Part shown: piece by piece, positions 17,946-31,700 of the stretch
Layout: every line of letters starts with the position of its first letter
How positions within the stretch are numbered: position 1 is the stretch's first letter
Assembly (NCBI GenBank): GCA_964017235.1
Contig: OZ024930.1
Coordinates: forward strand, 157,108,221 to 157,172,220
DNA from: Sabellastarte sp. h YS-2021
Lineage: Eukaryota > Annelida > Polychaeta > Sabellida > Sabellidae
Length of the DNA: 64,000 nucleotides
Reading direction: 5' to 3'
Position numbers and translations under genes: made by a program
The notes under the pieces: model-generated
Database searches by the model: none
What the model was told of the DNA's origin: nothing
What the model saw: the letters and a program-made list of their open reading frames with translations, nothing else

Positions 17946-18684
17946 GACACTACAAGAAATTCATCAAACACTACGTTTTATGACTGTTACATTAATAATT
18001 TAATATATTTAATATGAATGTACCGCTCGTATATTTAAGCATAATTATCGGAAAATACATGCAAGTTAGAGTACAAAGTAAAGTAGTGCATAGGTACACA
18101 ATGGGCACCATAGAGATTACAGTTTCTGAGTAGTAGTTTTAGATATGAAAAAAATATCTCGAGAGAGAATGGACTGGAACCTAAAATGTCCACAGCACTT
18201 GCTTCCCACTTCAGGTAACTTCCATGATTCATCTTTTCCTATATTGAGAGATCAAAATGGTCTACTGGCATCTAATTTTGTCATCTACACATACAGAGTC
18301 GCTAATAAAAATTCACAAACTTGAATAAGTTTAAGTTTACTTCAGGGATTGACCCCAAAACCATTATTTATCTTAAAATTACAAACCCTTACACCAAGTA
18401 TTTAAGTTTTTTTTTAAAAAAACAAAACACACAAAAAAAAACCAATAAGAGTGCACCTTGTAAGAGATTATTTCACTCTGAGATGCAAAGTATACCCATG
18501 TTAATACTACATTTAAGCAGTATGCTGCCCAACAACAATGAAAAAAAAAGATGATTACAAAGTTTATATAATTTATGTGAAAAACTAAATTCAAATGACA
18601 TCCGAATAGTGCTGCCGATACAAAACCCCATTGAAAATATCTTGTTTGTAAACTGGTATCCCTTTATTTTGGGCATACTCAACT
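17946..18684. other. Intergenic, no gene recognised
   Basis: AT-rich, with A runs near 18405-18440. Nothing else noted. Confidence 0.4.
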
Positions 18685-19037
18685 GGGGGTGGGTCAGTAC
18701 GAGTTATTTCAGTATCCCGCCAATGTGAAATAAACTGGAATTCCTGGATACCAAAACAATTGTGTTCTAGTGCATACCCAATCGAATAGGCCTGTAAACA
18801 GGAAGTAAAGCTCATGAAAACAAAACATGGCAGCTCTGTTCAGAGAAATCGCAATAGAAGTCTTAATATCTACCAAAATCTGAGATAAACATTACAATTT
18901 CTTGAGATTTCAGGTTTATAATATTTGAAGTTTTCTCACAATTATATATGTTGACAATTAAGACGGTAGTTCTAAAGTGTTGTCATGTTATTTTGGTTAA
19001 ATGGTCTCGATATCAATACTACTGACTCACCCTTACA
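18685..19037. repeat. Non-autonomous inverted-repeat element (MITE), copy B
   Basis: The ends GGGGGTGGGTCAGTA and TACTGACTCACCC are inverted repeats. The interior matches copy A at 3427-3788 in landmark order (GGATAC, TGTTCTAGTG, GGAAGTAAAGCTCATGA, CACAATTATATA). Confidence 0.5.
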
Positions 19038-19243
19038 CTTAAATATGTTCAGTAAATCAGTATAACCTAGTAATGTGTGATGTCAATGAAATGTCTTGAA
19101 TACTCGAAAACTGCTAGACTTATAAATCTGATATTTTCCAATTCCACCTGAAAAGTTAGCTCAACAACAAGTAGATTTTTTTCTCTATTTTTTGGTATTA
19201 CTTTTTCAGAAAAGAAACTGAGAAAAGCATACAAAAGCTGCAT

Positions 19244-19249
19244 TTTATT
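19244..19249 (-). promoter_or_regulatory. Candidate polyadenylation signal for TBC1D20
   Basis: TTTATT on the plus strand is AATAAA on the minus strand, about 250 bases after the TBC1D20 stop. It was found by position only. Confidence 0.3.
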
Positions 19250-19498
19250 ATCTCCTTCCTGGCTGGGCGGGAATGATAAAATACCCACAATAGAGGTAAT
19301 TCCAATGAATCATTGTTTTAAATTTATGGCACACATACACAGTATTAAAAAATAATCAATAACCCTATTAATTAACTAGTTTCTATAACTCAATATAGTC
19401 CTTGGATTGTACCTCTGAGAATAGTGGAGTTACTCATCACAATACTGCTGATTCACTATACACACTCTGCAGTTTATAACCTTAAGTCCATCCCTCCC

Positions 19499-19754
19499 TC
19501 AGTGAGATCCCCAAAGCCAGTGCACATCCATCCAGCCGTCCAGGTTCCTGGTGAAGTAGTTGTTGATCAGAGTGACAGCTGCAGCACTGAACAGGGCAGC
19601 TCCAGTCCACACTGTCATCTTGACTAAGAAGGAGCCCTGGCCTAGGGCAGAATTACTCCGACCAAAAGGCCACAAAGTCTTTCTTGATTTGACTAGTCTG
19701 GAATTCTTGAGTCGCTGTACCTGTTCTTGTTTAAGACGATTTTCCTCCAAGTAC
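19499..19754 (-). CDS. TBC1D20: TBC1D20 terminal exon with membrane anchor
   Basis: Acceptor TTTGTTTCAG (minus strand). It encodes YLEENRLKQEQVQRLKNSR, a basic stretch, then the hydrophobic anchor, and ends DVHWLWGSH and stop. Confidence 0.85.
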
Positions 19755-22700
19755 CTGAAACAAATACAGAGCAGTCACCTGGGCAAATTTCCATTCTATC
19801 TTGAGCAAATTGAGTAAAGGTAGATTCAGATTCTACACCCCAAGCCATTATTTTAAGTGTGATTAGTTACACAAAGAATAAATGTGGGAAAATGGTTGGT
19901 TCCTGTCTTAAATAAGGTTAAAGAATCATGGATTAAGACAGCTTGGCAATGCAGACACACGTCAAACAACAAAATAAAAATGGTTTGGAGAATCCTAAGA
20001 TTGCTCATTTATTTTAGTTTTGGTGAACACAAAGGTAAAACTGTTACTCAGTATGAGTTATCTACTCTGACCAGTTGCCTCGTCAGTGACTATTTGCTGG
20101 GCACTTTGCACTTTTCCAAAAGTACTGTCTTTATAATAAGAATTTAATTACTTCCCTCTCTCTTTCTAGTTCCTATGGACTTACTTCCTGTTGGTGTAAA
20201 AAACATGGCTGACAAAATTAATAATGCAAAGTACTTTGCTACATACTTTCAATTGTGTACAACTACTTTAACAGATGAATTCTAAACAGCTTTTTCACAA
20301 CAGTGGATGGCTTTAACTTCAGATCTTTGCTCAGTGAAAACTTTTCTAAACATAATTACAGACTGATGCTAAATCCATAGCTTATGGTACTGATGTTAAC
20401 AGTACATACTTCTCATACTCTGCCTTAGCTTCATTTTCTAACATTCTGGGAGGATAGTGCACAAACAGGTCCCCCGCTTGAATAATGAGCTGCTCAAAAG
20501 GAAGATCATCAGGAATTTTGGACAACAGACAATGGATAAATGGCATCTCTGGTTCACAGTTTAAAATGTCATTTTCTCGATGTAGTACAATCTAATAAAA
20601 ATACACAGGGTTTACTGTACATTTTAAACAAAAAACACACTTATTAGCAAAAGTATAACATGTTAATATAGAGGATGTTAAATCATCCATTGATTATTAA
20701 TGTGGCAGAATAGCCTATTTTTAAGAAATACAATTTCAAGATTTAACTTTGATACCAATTAGATCCAAAGATATATGTACCAATAAGATCCAAAACCTTT
20801 TCAGCGAAAGTAGCATCAGAGATGCCCACAGTCCGTCAAAACAATTTATGACACTAAGGAAAGAGATATAGGAAAGAAACAGAAAAAGATCATGAGACTT
20901 TAAGAGCAAACAGTGTTAGTTGTATAAAAATCCAAAGATCCAAGTAGAGAAAATAAAGTCAATGAGATAAAAAATGTATGTAAAGATAAAGTATTAAGAT
21001 AAAACAATTCAATAGCAAGATGACAGCATTAATAAGTGAACTAAAACTAAAGCTGTAAGATTTATTAGGAAATTAATATATAATTTAGGAATTAGGAAAA
21101 GAATATACAATAATAAGTTACAGCAATCCATGTATCTTTGTCAAGAAATATGTCTCAAATATGGCTGTTGAACACACCGAGACAGAGCCAAGGTTAAAGG
21201 CCCAGACAAAAATTTAAAGGTCAAGGTCAAATCAAAGTCACACCATGACAGGCACATACAGTCTCTAACCAATGTCTCTCTCAAGTATCAACTTCCTACG
21301 ATTTACGGTTTCCATGATATAGCCCAGACAAGATTTTAAAGCACACTACAACCGCCAATCAATGTCCATACCATGTATCAACTTCCTACACCTTAGGGTT
21401 TCTAAGATATAGCCTAGACAAAATTTTAAACATCAAGGTACTATGGCAAGGGAAAAGGTCAAATCAAGATCACACCACGACGTTGCACGCCTTTACCCCC
21501 CAACCAATGTTCCTACAAATTATCAACTTCCTACACCTTACAGTTTCTGAGACATAGCCCGGACAAACTTTTTGACACCATCCGCCCACCTGTCCATCCA
21601 GACACCATGGGTGAAAACAGTACTGGCGGTGTGGTAAAAATAATTTCATGTAATGACTTATGTGACCCACATATAAGTAATGCTGGGACGATGTTTGCAT
21701 ATTTCACTACTATTGCTCACTGGCTCATTGCCGAGTAATGATAGGTAAAATTTAAGCCCACCTGATAATTTCTAAACTCACTCACAATAAATAAAACACT
21801 GCCTAGAGTAATATTTTGTAAAAAATTCTTACTTTTATTTATTAAAATGTGTAAATGCAAAAAAAAAAAAAAAAAAAATACAACGTAAACAGAAAATATT
21901 GTTTTTTTACACTATTGTCAAGGTGATCATAAAATCATCAAATCACAATCGAGGTTAGGTAAAGTACAATATAGAGTGAGAGAAAGATATGTGTGGTGAA
22001 AAGATTTTTTTTTGGTAATATCTGCAGAGATTGAGGTCTATTTTCCTTATTTTTATTTAATATTTGATTTGAATCTGTTAAAACCATATGATCTGCAATG
22101 ATTGATCTCTGTTTACATTTTTTCTCTAAAAACATAAAGAGGTAATACCATGACAATCTCCCAGCACTACACCTTTCATTGTATTACTACAATGAAAGTG
22201 TATTAAATTAAATGTTCATTGTATTTATGATAATCACATAATGCTTCAGGAATCGAATGAGATAAATTACTTACTGCAGCAGCCAAGTAAATAGGCATTA
22301 ATGGATGACAAGCTATGAAGAAGTCATAGAGCCGTATTATATGTTTGACATCATTGAGAACATGGCCGTACCAAGTAATTAACCATGGTAAACAGAACAT
22401 TGTGCCAACTTCAGCTCTGTAAAAATACACATAATAATCAACAAACAGAAACAATAAAAGATTAACATCACTTAAATACATTTTTTTTTTAAATATTGTT
22501 TTCATCCAGTGTGATTATCTTGCAAAGTGTTTAGAAACTTTGAACATAGAGATCAAAAGCATAAACTAAGCGTTCATATGATCAATTGGTACACTATAAT
22601 TTTTGAACAAGTGAAACTAAAGCTGATATCAACAAAAATGAGAAAATACACCTTGAATTTCAATGGAAAATATCAGTCAGTAAATGTTGATCTCCAAGTT

Positions 22701-25700
22701 GCAATAGTTTTCAAGTTACAACTGATTTACTCAACAGTGAGAATCTGAAAATAGCTATTGCTTAGCTATGTAATGAGCTACAGGTCTGCAATTTTACTAT
22801 GTTATAGCCCACCAAAAATTACGTTATATATATTGTGTATTTATACTCAGCGCAATATCTCCATATACTACAGGACTCAAAGCGCTATTTAACCCGACTG
22901 CACAGGTACAGCTATAACTCATAACTAATACGTGAATAACATATTGCAACAAAATACTCTAAATGTAAAAGTTTTCAAGTTACAAATGATTTACGCAACA
23001 GTGAGAATCTCAAAGTAGCTATTACTGAGCTATGCAATGAGTAAGTGCTGCAATTTTACTATTGTATAGCTGACCCAAAAGTAGGTGAATAACACATTTA
23101 AAGAAAATACTCTAAATGCAATAGTTATCAAGTTTCAACTGATTTACTCAACAGTGAGAACCTGAATGTAGCAATTGTTCTGCTAGGCAATGAGCTACAG
23201 GTCTGCAATTTCACTATGTTATAGGTGACTGAAAAGTAGGTGAATGATATATTTAAAGAAAATACTCTATATGCAATAGTTTTGAAGTTACAACTGATTT
23301 ACTCAAACAGTGGGAACCTGAACGTAGCTATTGTTCTGCTTTGCAATGGACTACAGGTCTGCAATTTTACTATGTCATAGCTAACCAAAAGCTAGGCGAA
23401 TAACAAAATAAACAAATTTCAACAAAATACTCTAAATGCAATAGTTTTCAAGTTACAACTGATTTACTCAAAAGTGAGAATCTGAAAACTGCTATTGCTC
23501 AGCTGTGCAATGAGCTTCAGGTCTGCAATTTTACTATGTTATAGCTGATCCAAAAGTAGCTGAGTAACAGATTTATACAAAGTTCTGTATATGCATTAGT
23601 TTTCAAGTTATCAGTGATTTTACTCATTATGGAAGGTACTGAAAAGTCAGAAAGTAAATATTACTCACTTAGCTATTGGGATAGACACCCAAGTTACACA
23701 TCATGTTGTAGCTATGGAAAAAGTAGCTGAATAACATATTTTCACAAAATACTCTAAATTTTTTAAAATGAGAAAATACACCTTGAATTTCAATGGAAAA
23801 TATCAGTCAGTAAATGTTGATCTCCAAGTTGCAAAGTAATAAGACTTAATACTCTAAATGCAATAGTTTTCAAATTACAACTGATTTACTCAACAGTGAG
23901 AATCTGAAAGTAGCTATTGCTCAGCTATGTAATGAGCTACAGGTCTGCAATTTTACTATGTTATAGCCCACCAAAAATTACGTTATGTATATTGTGTATT
24001 TATACTCAGCGCAATATCTCCATATACTACAGGACTCAAAGTGCTATTTAACCCGACTGCACAGGTACAGCTATAACTCATAACTAATACGTGAATAACA
24101 TATTGAAACAAAATACTCTAAATGTAAAAGTTTTCAAGTTACAACTGATTTACTCAACAGTGAGAATCTCAAAGTAGCTATTACTCAGCTATGCAATGAG
24201 CTACAGGTCTGAAAGTTTACTATGTTATAGCTAATCCAAAAGTAACTGAATAACATATTTATACACAGTTCTGTATATGCATTAGTTTTCAAGTTATCAG
24301 TGATTTTACTCATTGTGGAAGGTACTGAAAAGCCAGAGTAGCTATTACTCACTTAGCTATTGGGATAGACATTCAAGTTACTTACCATGTTGTAGATATG
24401 GAAAAAGCTGAATAACTTAATTTAACATAATGCTCTAAATGCAATACTTTTCAAGTTATAAGTGATTTAGTGCATGATTTCATATGAATTTTGATGCATT
24501 AAAATTATCTAAAAAATTCATAAAAAAATAGTTAAGAAAGATCCAGGTCTGATACTCACACAAGGGAACCTACTTGTGGCCTAGTACATATATGCAAGAT
24601 AAGAGAAAAATTCCTGCAACAGTGAATGAGAAAATTGTGATAACGTTTTGAAATTTTCACACTTTGGGTGGGGGTACCTCACTTGTAATGGCTCTGGGAA
24701 ACGGACGAACAAACAGATCTGCATGCCTTGCACAATTTTTCATCCTCGATAGTTAGGGTATCTTTTAAAATAAACAACATGTCTCTGGGCCTTCTAGTTT
24801 TGGAGACGTTGCTCACGCAGACGCGGCGCCGCAGAGTGACGACATGTCAGCTGACTAACAAGTCAGCTGACCTAAAAAGGTTAATCCCATTTACATGTTT
24901 ATGGTTTATTTGCATTAGTATGTCTTGAAAAGGGTCTCAGCTTGGTCTCAGAAGAAAACCTGTTTGTGAATACAAAATTGAGAATCCATTGGCTACTTCT
25001 TGTTTCAAACTTAAGACCTCTTTGAGAATACATATTAAGAAACTGGCATCTCTCTTTGGATTTTCACCAAAGATGTTCTGTCTTTTAAGTATTTAACCAT
25101 CCTGAGACACAGTCAATCTCATTACACATGAATGCCAACCAAATATATGAAGTATCATACTTTATCATGAAGTTGTGTAGTTTGTGACTAGCCTTGTCTA
25201 TCAGAGGATAAAGATAATGCAGCATACTGGAGGTCTTGTCCATATTCTCATACATGAAATCCCTGGAACCAAAATAAATAAATATAAATAAATGTAAATA
25301 ATTTATCAAAACTGGAAATGCTGAATTGAGACTTTGCTTTAAAACATTATTAAATACAGTTCAGTAAAACTATATCATTCTGAATATTTGATTTTGGAAA
25401 AAGATTTAAATAACAATTTGAGACAATGTTAGGGTAAATTGTGTCACGAGATATTTCTCAAAACATGGTCAACATTAAGTGAAAGATCAACATTAAGTGA
25501 AACTTTAAGATATAAAATGGCAAAATGTATTAATTTATTGCACTAACTGGCAAATATATTTTTGACAGGTTCTCTGGTTTAGACAATTTCTTGAAAAAAT
25601 TCAGTGCACAAAAGTTATCATCTGCCTATTTCTAAATTTCTGCATCAAATTTTATTGACTTATTAAATTTTTTGTACATTTTTACCCAACAATATGCTAG

Positions 25701-28700
25701 AAAGAAACATCATCATTATTTTCTATATCCTCTCCTATCTCCAGTGTAACAACTGTGATAAATATTTACATAAAAGGAAGTGTACATTGCTTGATTCAGA
25801 TCTTAAACTGTTGTAAACATTCCCACTGCATAATATTGACATCAGGCATAATTAACAGAAAGTTAGCAAGCCCCTTTACACTCTTTGTACCATGGATATA
25901 ATCCATGGTTTGTGCCATTACAGAATAATTACACATCCTCAGTCCATGCTGGACCAGTGTGCAGCATTCATTTTTCAGTCCTGTTATTTCTCTCATCAAA
26001 CTTCCATGCTATATTCACCAGTACTTTTTACTCTGGTTATAAGAATGAGCAGGCTGATACAAACCCTTCATTTTTGCAGATTCATATCACTGAAGCAAAA
26101 CTACTATCAATATAAAACTAGATTGGGCCAACTCGGCGCCAACATATCCCCAGACAGGTCATCACTCACGCCACAGGTTTTGATCGGGAATTTTTTAAAA
26201 CATAATTACCCATTATTATATGAACTTCAGCACATCAATCTACTCTGTTTATATCTCCCCAAGGAAGATGGTGTATCCCCAGACGCCGAATACATAACTC
26301 AAATTATATTTTCAATCTTCCTGCAATGATAACTCTAAACCTATTTTCAAAGTATTTAAATGATTGATGATTGAATGTCCATTCTAAAATAATAATCCCA
26401 AAAGAGCATATCTGTTTCTATATTTGTTGACAAATAAAATATTATTTTTAACTCAACTCATCATATTTTTCAATCTTCCTTCAAAGTATTTAAATGATTG
26501 ATGATTCAATGTCCATTCTAAAATTCATAATCCCAAAAGCGCATATCTGTTTCTATATTTGTTCACAAATAAAATATTATTTAAAAAAAAATTATTTATA
26601 TTATTATTTTATTATATTATTTTTAGAATTTGCAAATTGTTTTCAGTTATTCATTTCCTCTATACCTATATATGTGGTCCATATATATGCAACCTAAATA
26701 TGTGACACAATCTCAGTTCTGACTCCCCTTTGTGTTATATGTAATGAAGCCCACCACCTCCCACCCCCACCCCTCTCCCCTTCTCCACACCTCTCTCACT
26801 ATTACACAAGATCTGCAACCCCATTGAGTTCTTTGTTTCTCATCTGATATCATTAAATACCTTTGTTTATTTAGTGTCACTCAATATAGCTGGAGGTCCC
26901 AGAGGTGGGTGGGGGGAATCCGGGTGGGGGGATGTGGGTTGAGCATAAATGGTAAACAAACAATCTATATAAAAGGGGTACTCAAATACAAAAAGAATTG
27001 AGAATTTTAAGTATGTGATTATCAACTGAAATGAGTTCATAACTGTAGGAGCTGTGCCAAAATTAACTGAGGCAAGTTGAATAAAACTGGGCTAGTTGAG
27101 GGTTAAAAATCCCCTAGTTTTACTACATAAGGATATAATTTCATTAATATTGGGACTTAAAGCTCACTTAAAGTGTCCATTTTGTCTACTTCAATATGTT
27201 TCACCAGTTTCATTTTAAAAAGTGAAAAACTCAGCAAGCAGAGGTATAACACACAAAAATAAGTTCTTAAAAGACTAAGATAGCCATAACATTATTAATA
27301 TTCAAAATTTAAATAGACAGGCATTTCCTTTTAAAAATTCAAAGATTTCAGCTCTATAACCCACATAGTTTGACAGTTACTGGGCTTTAAAGTGGCATAA
27401 TATCCATAAATTGGGTTTCTGTGAGCATTTTACAATTGTTAAAGAGACCTTAGCAATTAAACTACAGATCTGAAACTTTTTGGGGGGACATACATAACAA
27501 ACAAAAAATCATATATAATACAGTTTAAGACTTGTCACACTAAGCATTTCCAAATAACAGGGCAAAATACGGAAAAAATGTCAAAAAAGGCACTTGGGCG
27601 AGTGTCTATGGCCCTCATACACAGGTTAAATGTCTACTAAAAACCTTGATTTTCGGCATATCTAAAAAGGACATAATAATGCATTCCCAGATGGGATTTC
27701 AGCTCCATCAATCACATAGTTTAACAGTTACAGGGCTTAAAGGTGGTAAAAAGTCCAAATATTGGGTCATTGTGGGCCTTTTAGAGATCTCGATGTGGCT
27801 TTCAAATTAAAGCTTCAGACTTAAAATTTGTTACATACTAAGATTACACATAGAATATGTATCTAATAAAGTTTGAAACTTCTCAGACTTACCATTTCCA
27901 AGTTACAGAGCAAAATATGTGAAAAATGTCTTAAAAGGGTCACTCAGGTGGGTGTTAAAGGTCCTCATACACAGGTTAAATGTCTACTTGAAGCCTTGAT
28001 TTTTGGCACATGTAAAAAGAACATAATAATGTATTCCCAGATGAGATTTCAGCTCTATCAGTCACATAGTTTAACAGTCACAGGCCTTAAAATTGGCAAA
28101 AAGTCCAAAAACTGGGTCTTTATGGGCTTCTAGAGACCTAAATGTGGCCTTCAAATTAACGCTTCAGACTTAAAATTTGTCACATACTAAGATTACACAT
28201 AGAATATGCATCTAATACAGTTTGAAACTTCTTAGACTTACCATTTCCAAGTTACAGGGAAAAATATGTGAAAAATGTCTAAAAATGGTCACTCGGGTGG
28301 GGATTTATGGTCCTCATACACAGGTTAAATGTCTTCTTAAAGCCTTAATTTTTGGCACATATAAAAATAACATACTAATATCTTCTCAGATAGGATTTGA
28401 GCTCTATCAGTCACATAGTTTGACAGTCACAGGGCTTAAAAGTAGCAAAAAGTCCAAATATTGGGTCTTTGGGAGCCTTTTAGAGACCTCAATTTGACCT
28501 TCAAAATTAAAGCTTCAGACTTAAAATCTGTTACATACTAAGATTACACACAGAATATATATCTAATACAGTTTGAAACTTCTCAGACTTACCATTTCCA
28601 AGTTACAGGGAAAAAGATGTGAAAAATGTCTTATAAGGGTCACTCGGGTGGGTGTTTATGGTCCTGATACACAGGTTAACTGTCTATTAAAGGCCTAAAT

Positions 28701-31700
28701 GTTGGGGCACATATAAGAAAACACATAGATATATTCCCAGATGATATTTAACTTAGATGAGAGACATAGTTTGAAAGCTACAGTGCTTGAAAGTGGCAAA
28801 AAGTGCATAAATTGGGTCTCTGTGGGCACTTTTGAGACCTTAAGTCGACCCCTTTGGGTAAACCTACAGCCCTAAAATTTTCTACAGACAAGGATTACAT
28901 ATCAAAGTTATACCTAGCGCAGTTTGAGACTCATCAGAATTATCACTTCCAAATTATAGGGCAAAATATGTGTAAAGTATAGCAAAAAATCCCTAAGTGG
29001 GGGTATTTATGGGCCTCAAACACAATTTTCTCCTCAACTTAAAGTCATGATTTTCGGCACATGTACTAAGAACATATTAATGTGTTGTCAGGTAAAATTT
29101 CAGCCAGCTGAGCATCATAGTTTGTGACCTACAGGGCTCTAAGTGGCCAAAAGTGCAATTTCTGACCTTAAGGTGGCCATAAGTTCTTTTTTGCTGGGAG
29201 TTTAAGGTCACCTTAAAATAGGGATCTTCCTTTGGGCACCCTTAACATGTGTACCAAGTTTGAAAAAAAAATATTAATTTGTTTTTGAGTTATCGCATCC
29301 ACAAGGAAATTTCTACGGCGGCGGCGGCGGCGGCGCGACGGACCTGAATCCAATATATCCCCGACTTTCGTCTGGGGATATAAATAACATATATGAATAA
29401 AGTGTTACCTCATTCAGTAATATGCTACTAAAAATATTGTTGAAGCATTGCTTTATAAGTATAATGTTACCTTAAATGTTTTATTGATAGTTCATTCATC
29501 AAACTGAACGTGATATCTTCCCCCACAACAAGAAGAAAAGTGACAACAATGTCATGGTATCCCTGATGAACAAAAAAAAACAAGAAAGAAATGTATAAAG
29601 TGAAGTTCATTTTGAGGTATATTAGTTATGTACCAATAAACCAGTTACAAAGCAGGCTATATGTACATACAGGAAATACTGGTATGTTTTAAACTAATTA
29701 TGTTTATACATTATAGCTGAGAGTAAATTTAAACCTGAATCATGTGTCCTGGTTGTTTAAGTTCATCACATTAGATTTTCCTGATTTTGTGTTGCTCTCT
29801 TTATAACTGAAGTCAGGCACATTTATTTTAATGTACTTCAAAGATTATAGTTAAGTGGGAAACACAAGCAACATTAGATGAACATGCCTGATAATAATGC
29901 AACTCTGGTCTGGCTACCAGCACTCTCATGATGCAGTCAACAAGTTGGTCCTGCATGGATAATCTCACCTCCTCCTCCATGCCTATAAAGAGGTATGATG
30001 AAGAACTACCACAGGTAAAACATTTTTTCTGATTTTGTGGTCATCTGACAGATTGAAGTGACCATTTATTTACAAGCTAAGCAATATTATTTTTATCAAC
30101 AATTTAAACCTAGAAATAGGACGACCTGTTAAGAGTAGCTGCAACATATGAAAAGAAACAGGATAGCATAGAAGAACACACATTATCATGTGTAATGTCC
30201 ACCCCATGAACATTTTGCAACAATTGTACAGTAGTCATACAAGACCCTGTTTCATTTGTAAAATATATCAATGATGCTTAAATATTTATTAGTATACATG
30301 TAAATTATTTCAGCTTCGTGCCTTTTTGCATTGGTTCAAAATTTACTCAAAATCACTCTGTCTCTAAAGGTTTTTGAGATAACCAACATTTTCGATTTCC
30401 AATAAAATTGAAGATGGTGGGCGAAATTTGACATTTTTCAGAGGCAATATACCAAAGATCTCTAATATCCAAATGGTCAAAAATTAGCTTGAAATTGCTC
30501 TATCCCTTACGGTTTTCGAGATAAATGACATTTTCAATTTCCACCAAAATTAAAGATGGCTGACAAAATTCTGGAAATTCAACTTTTTTCACAGGCACTG
30601 TATCTGAGGTCTCTAGTACCCAAAGGGTCCAAACATTGCTCAAAATCACTTTATCTCTAAGGGTTTTTGAGATAAATGACATTTTCAATTTCCGCCAAAA
30701 TTCAAGGTGGCAACCAAAATCTTGTTCCCAAGATAAATGCGTTTTTGCATTTTACGTAGAAATTCAAAATTCAACTATAAATAGGATGCCCTGTTGATAG
30801 TATCTGCGACACATGAACACAGAAACAGGATAGCATAGAACAACACACATTATCATGTGTAATGTCCACCCCATGAACCTTTTGCAAAAATTGTACAGTA
30901 GTCTTACAAGACCCTGTTTCATTTGTAAAATATATCATTGATGCTTAAATATTTATTAGTATACATGTAAATTATTTCAGCTTCATGCCTTTTTGCATTG
31001 GTTGAGTCGAAAATTTCGATGAAATCGCTCTATCACGCACGGTTAAGGAGATAAGCAAATTTGTGTTTTTCCATTTTTGACAAAAATTCGAAAATTCAAA
31101 ATGACCGCCATATGTGGGAAGAGGAAATTTTTTTTTGAAAATTGCCAAGAGTACACTTCTCAAATACCCTGTGAGTCGAAAATTTTGACGAAATCGCTCT
31201 ATCGGTTAAGGAGATAGAAGCAAATTTGTGTTTTGCCATTTTTGGCAAAAATTCGAAAATTCAAAATAGCCGCCATTTTTGGGGAGGGGAAAATTTTTTG
31301 AAAATTGGCAAGAGTACATTTCTCAGATACCCTGTGGGTCGAAAATTTCGACGAAATCGCTCTATCTCGCACGGTTAAGGAGATAGAAGCAAATTTGTGT
31401 TTTTCCATTTTTGGCCAAAATTCGAAAATTCAAAATGGCCGCCATTTTTGGGGAGGGGAAATTTTTTTTGAAAATTGCCAAGACTACATTGCTCAGATAC
31501 CCTGTGGGTTGAAAATTTCGACGAAATCGCTCTATCTCGCACAGTTAAGGAGATAGAAGCAAATTTGTGTTTTTCCATTTTTTGGCCAAAATTCAAAAAT
31601 ACAAAATGGCCGCCATTTTTGGGGAGGGGAAAATTTTTTGAAAATTGGCAAGAGTACATTTCTCAGATACCCTGCTGGTCGAAAATTTCGACAAAATCGC

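Noticed and set aside
19884-20147. An 87-codon plus-strand frame beside TBC1D20.
   Set aside because: It lies antisense in a TBC1D20 intron, shows no domain and lacks splice or promoter support.
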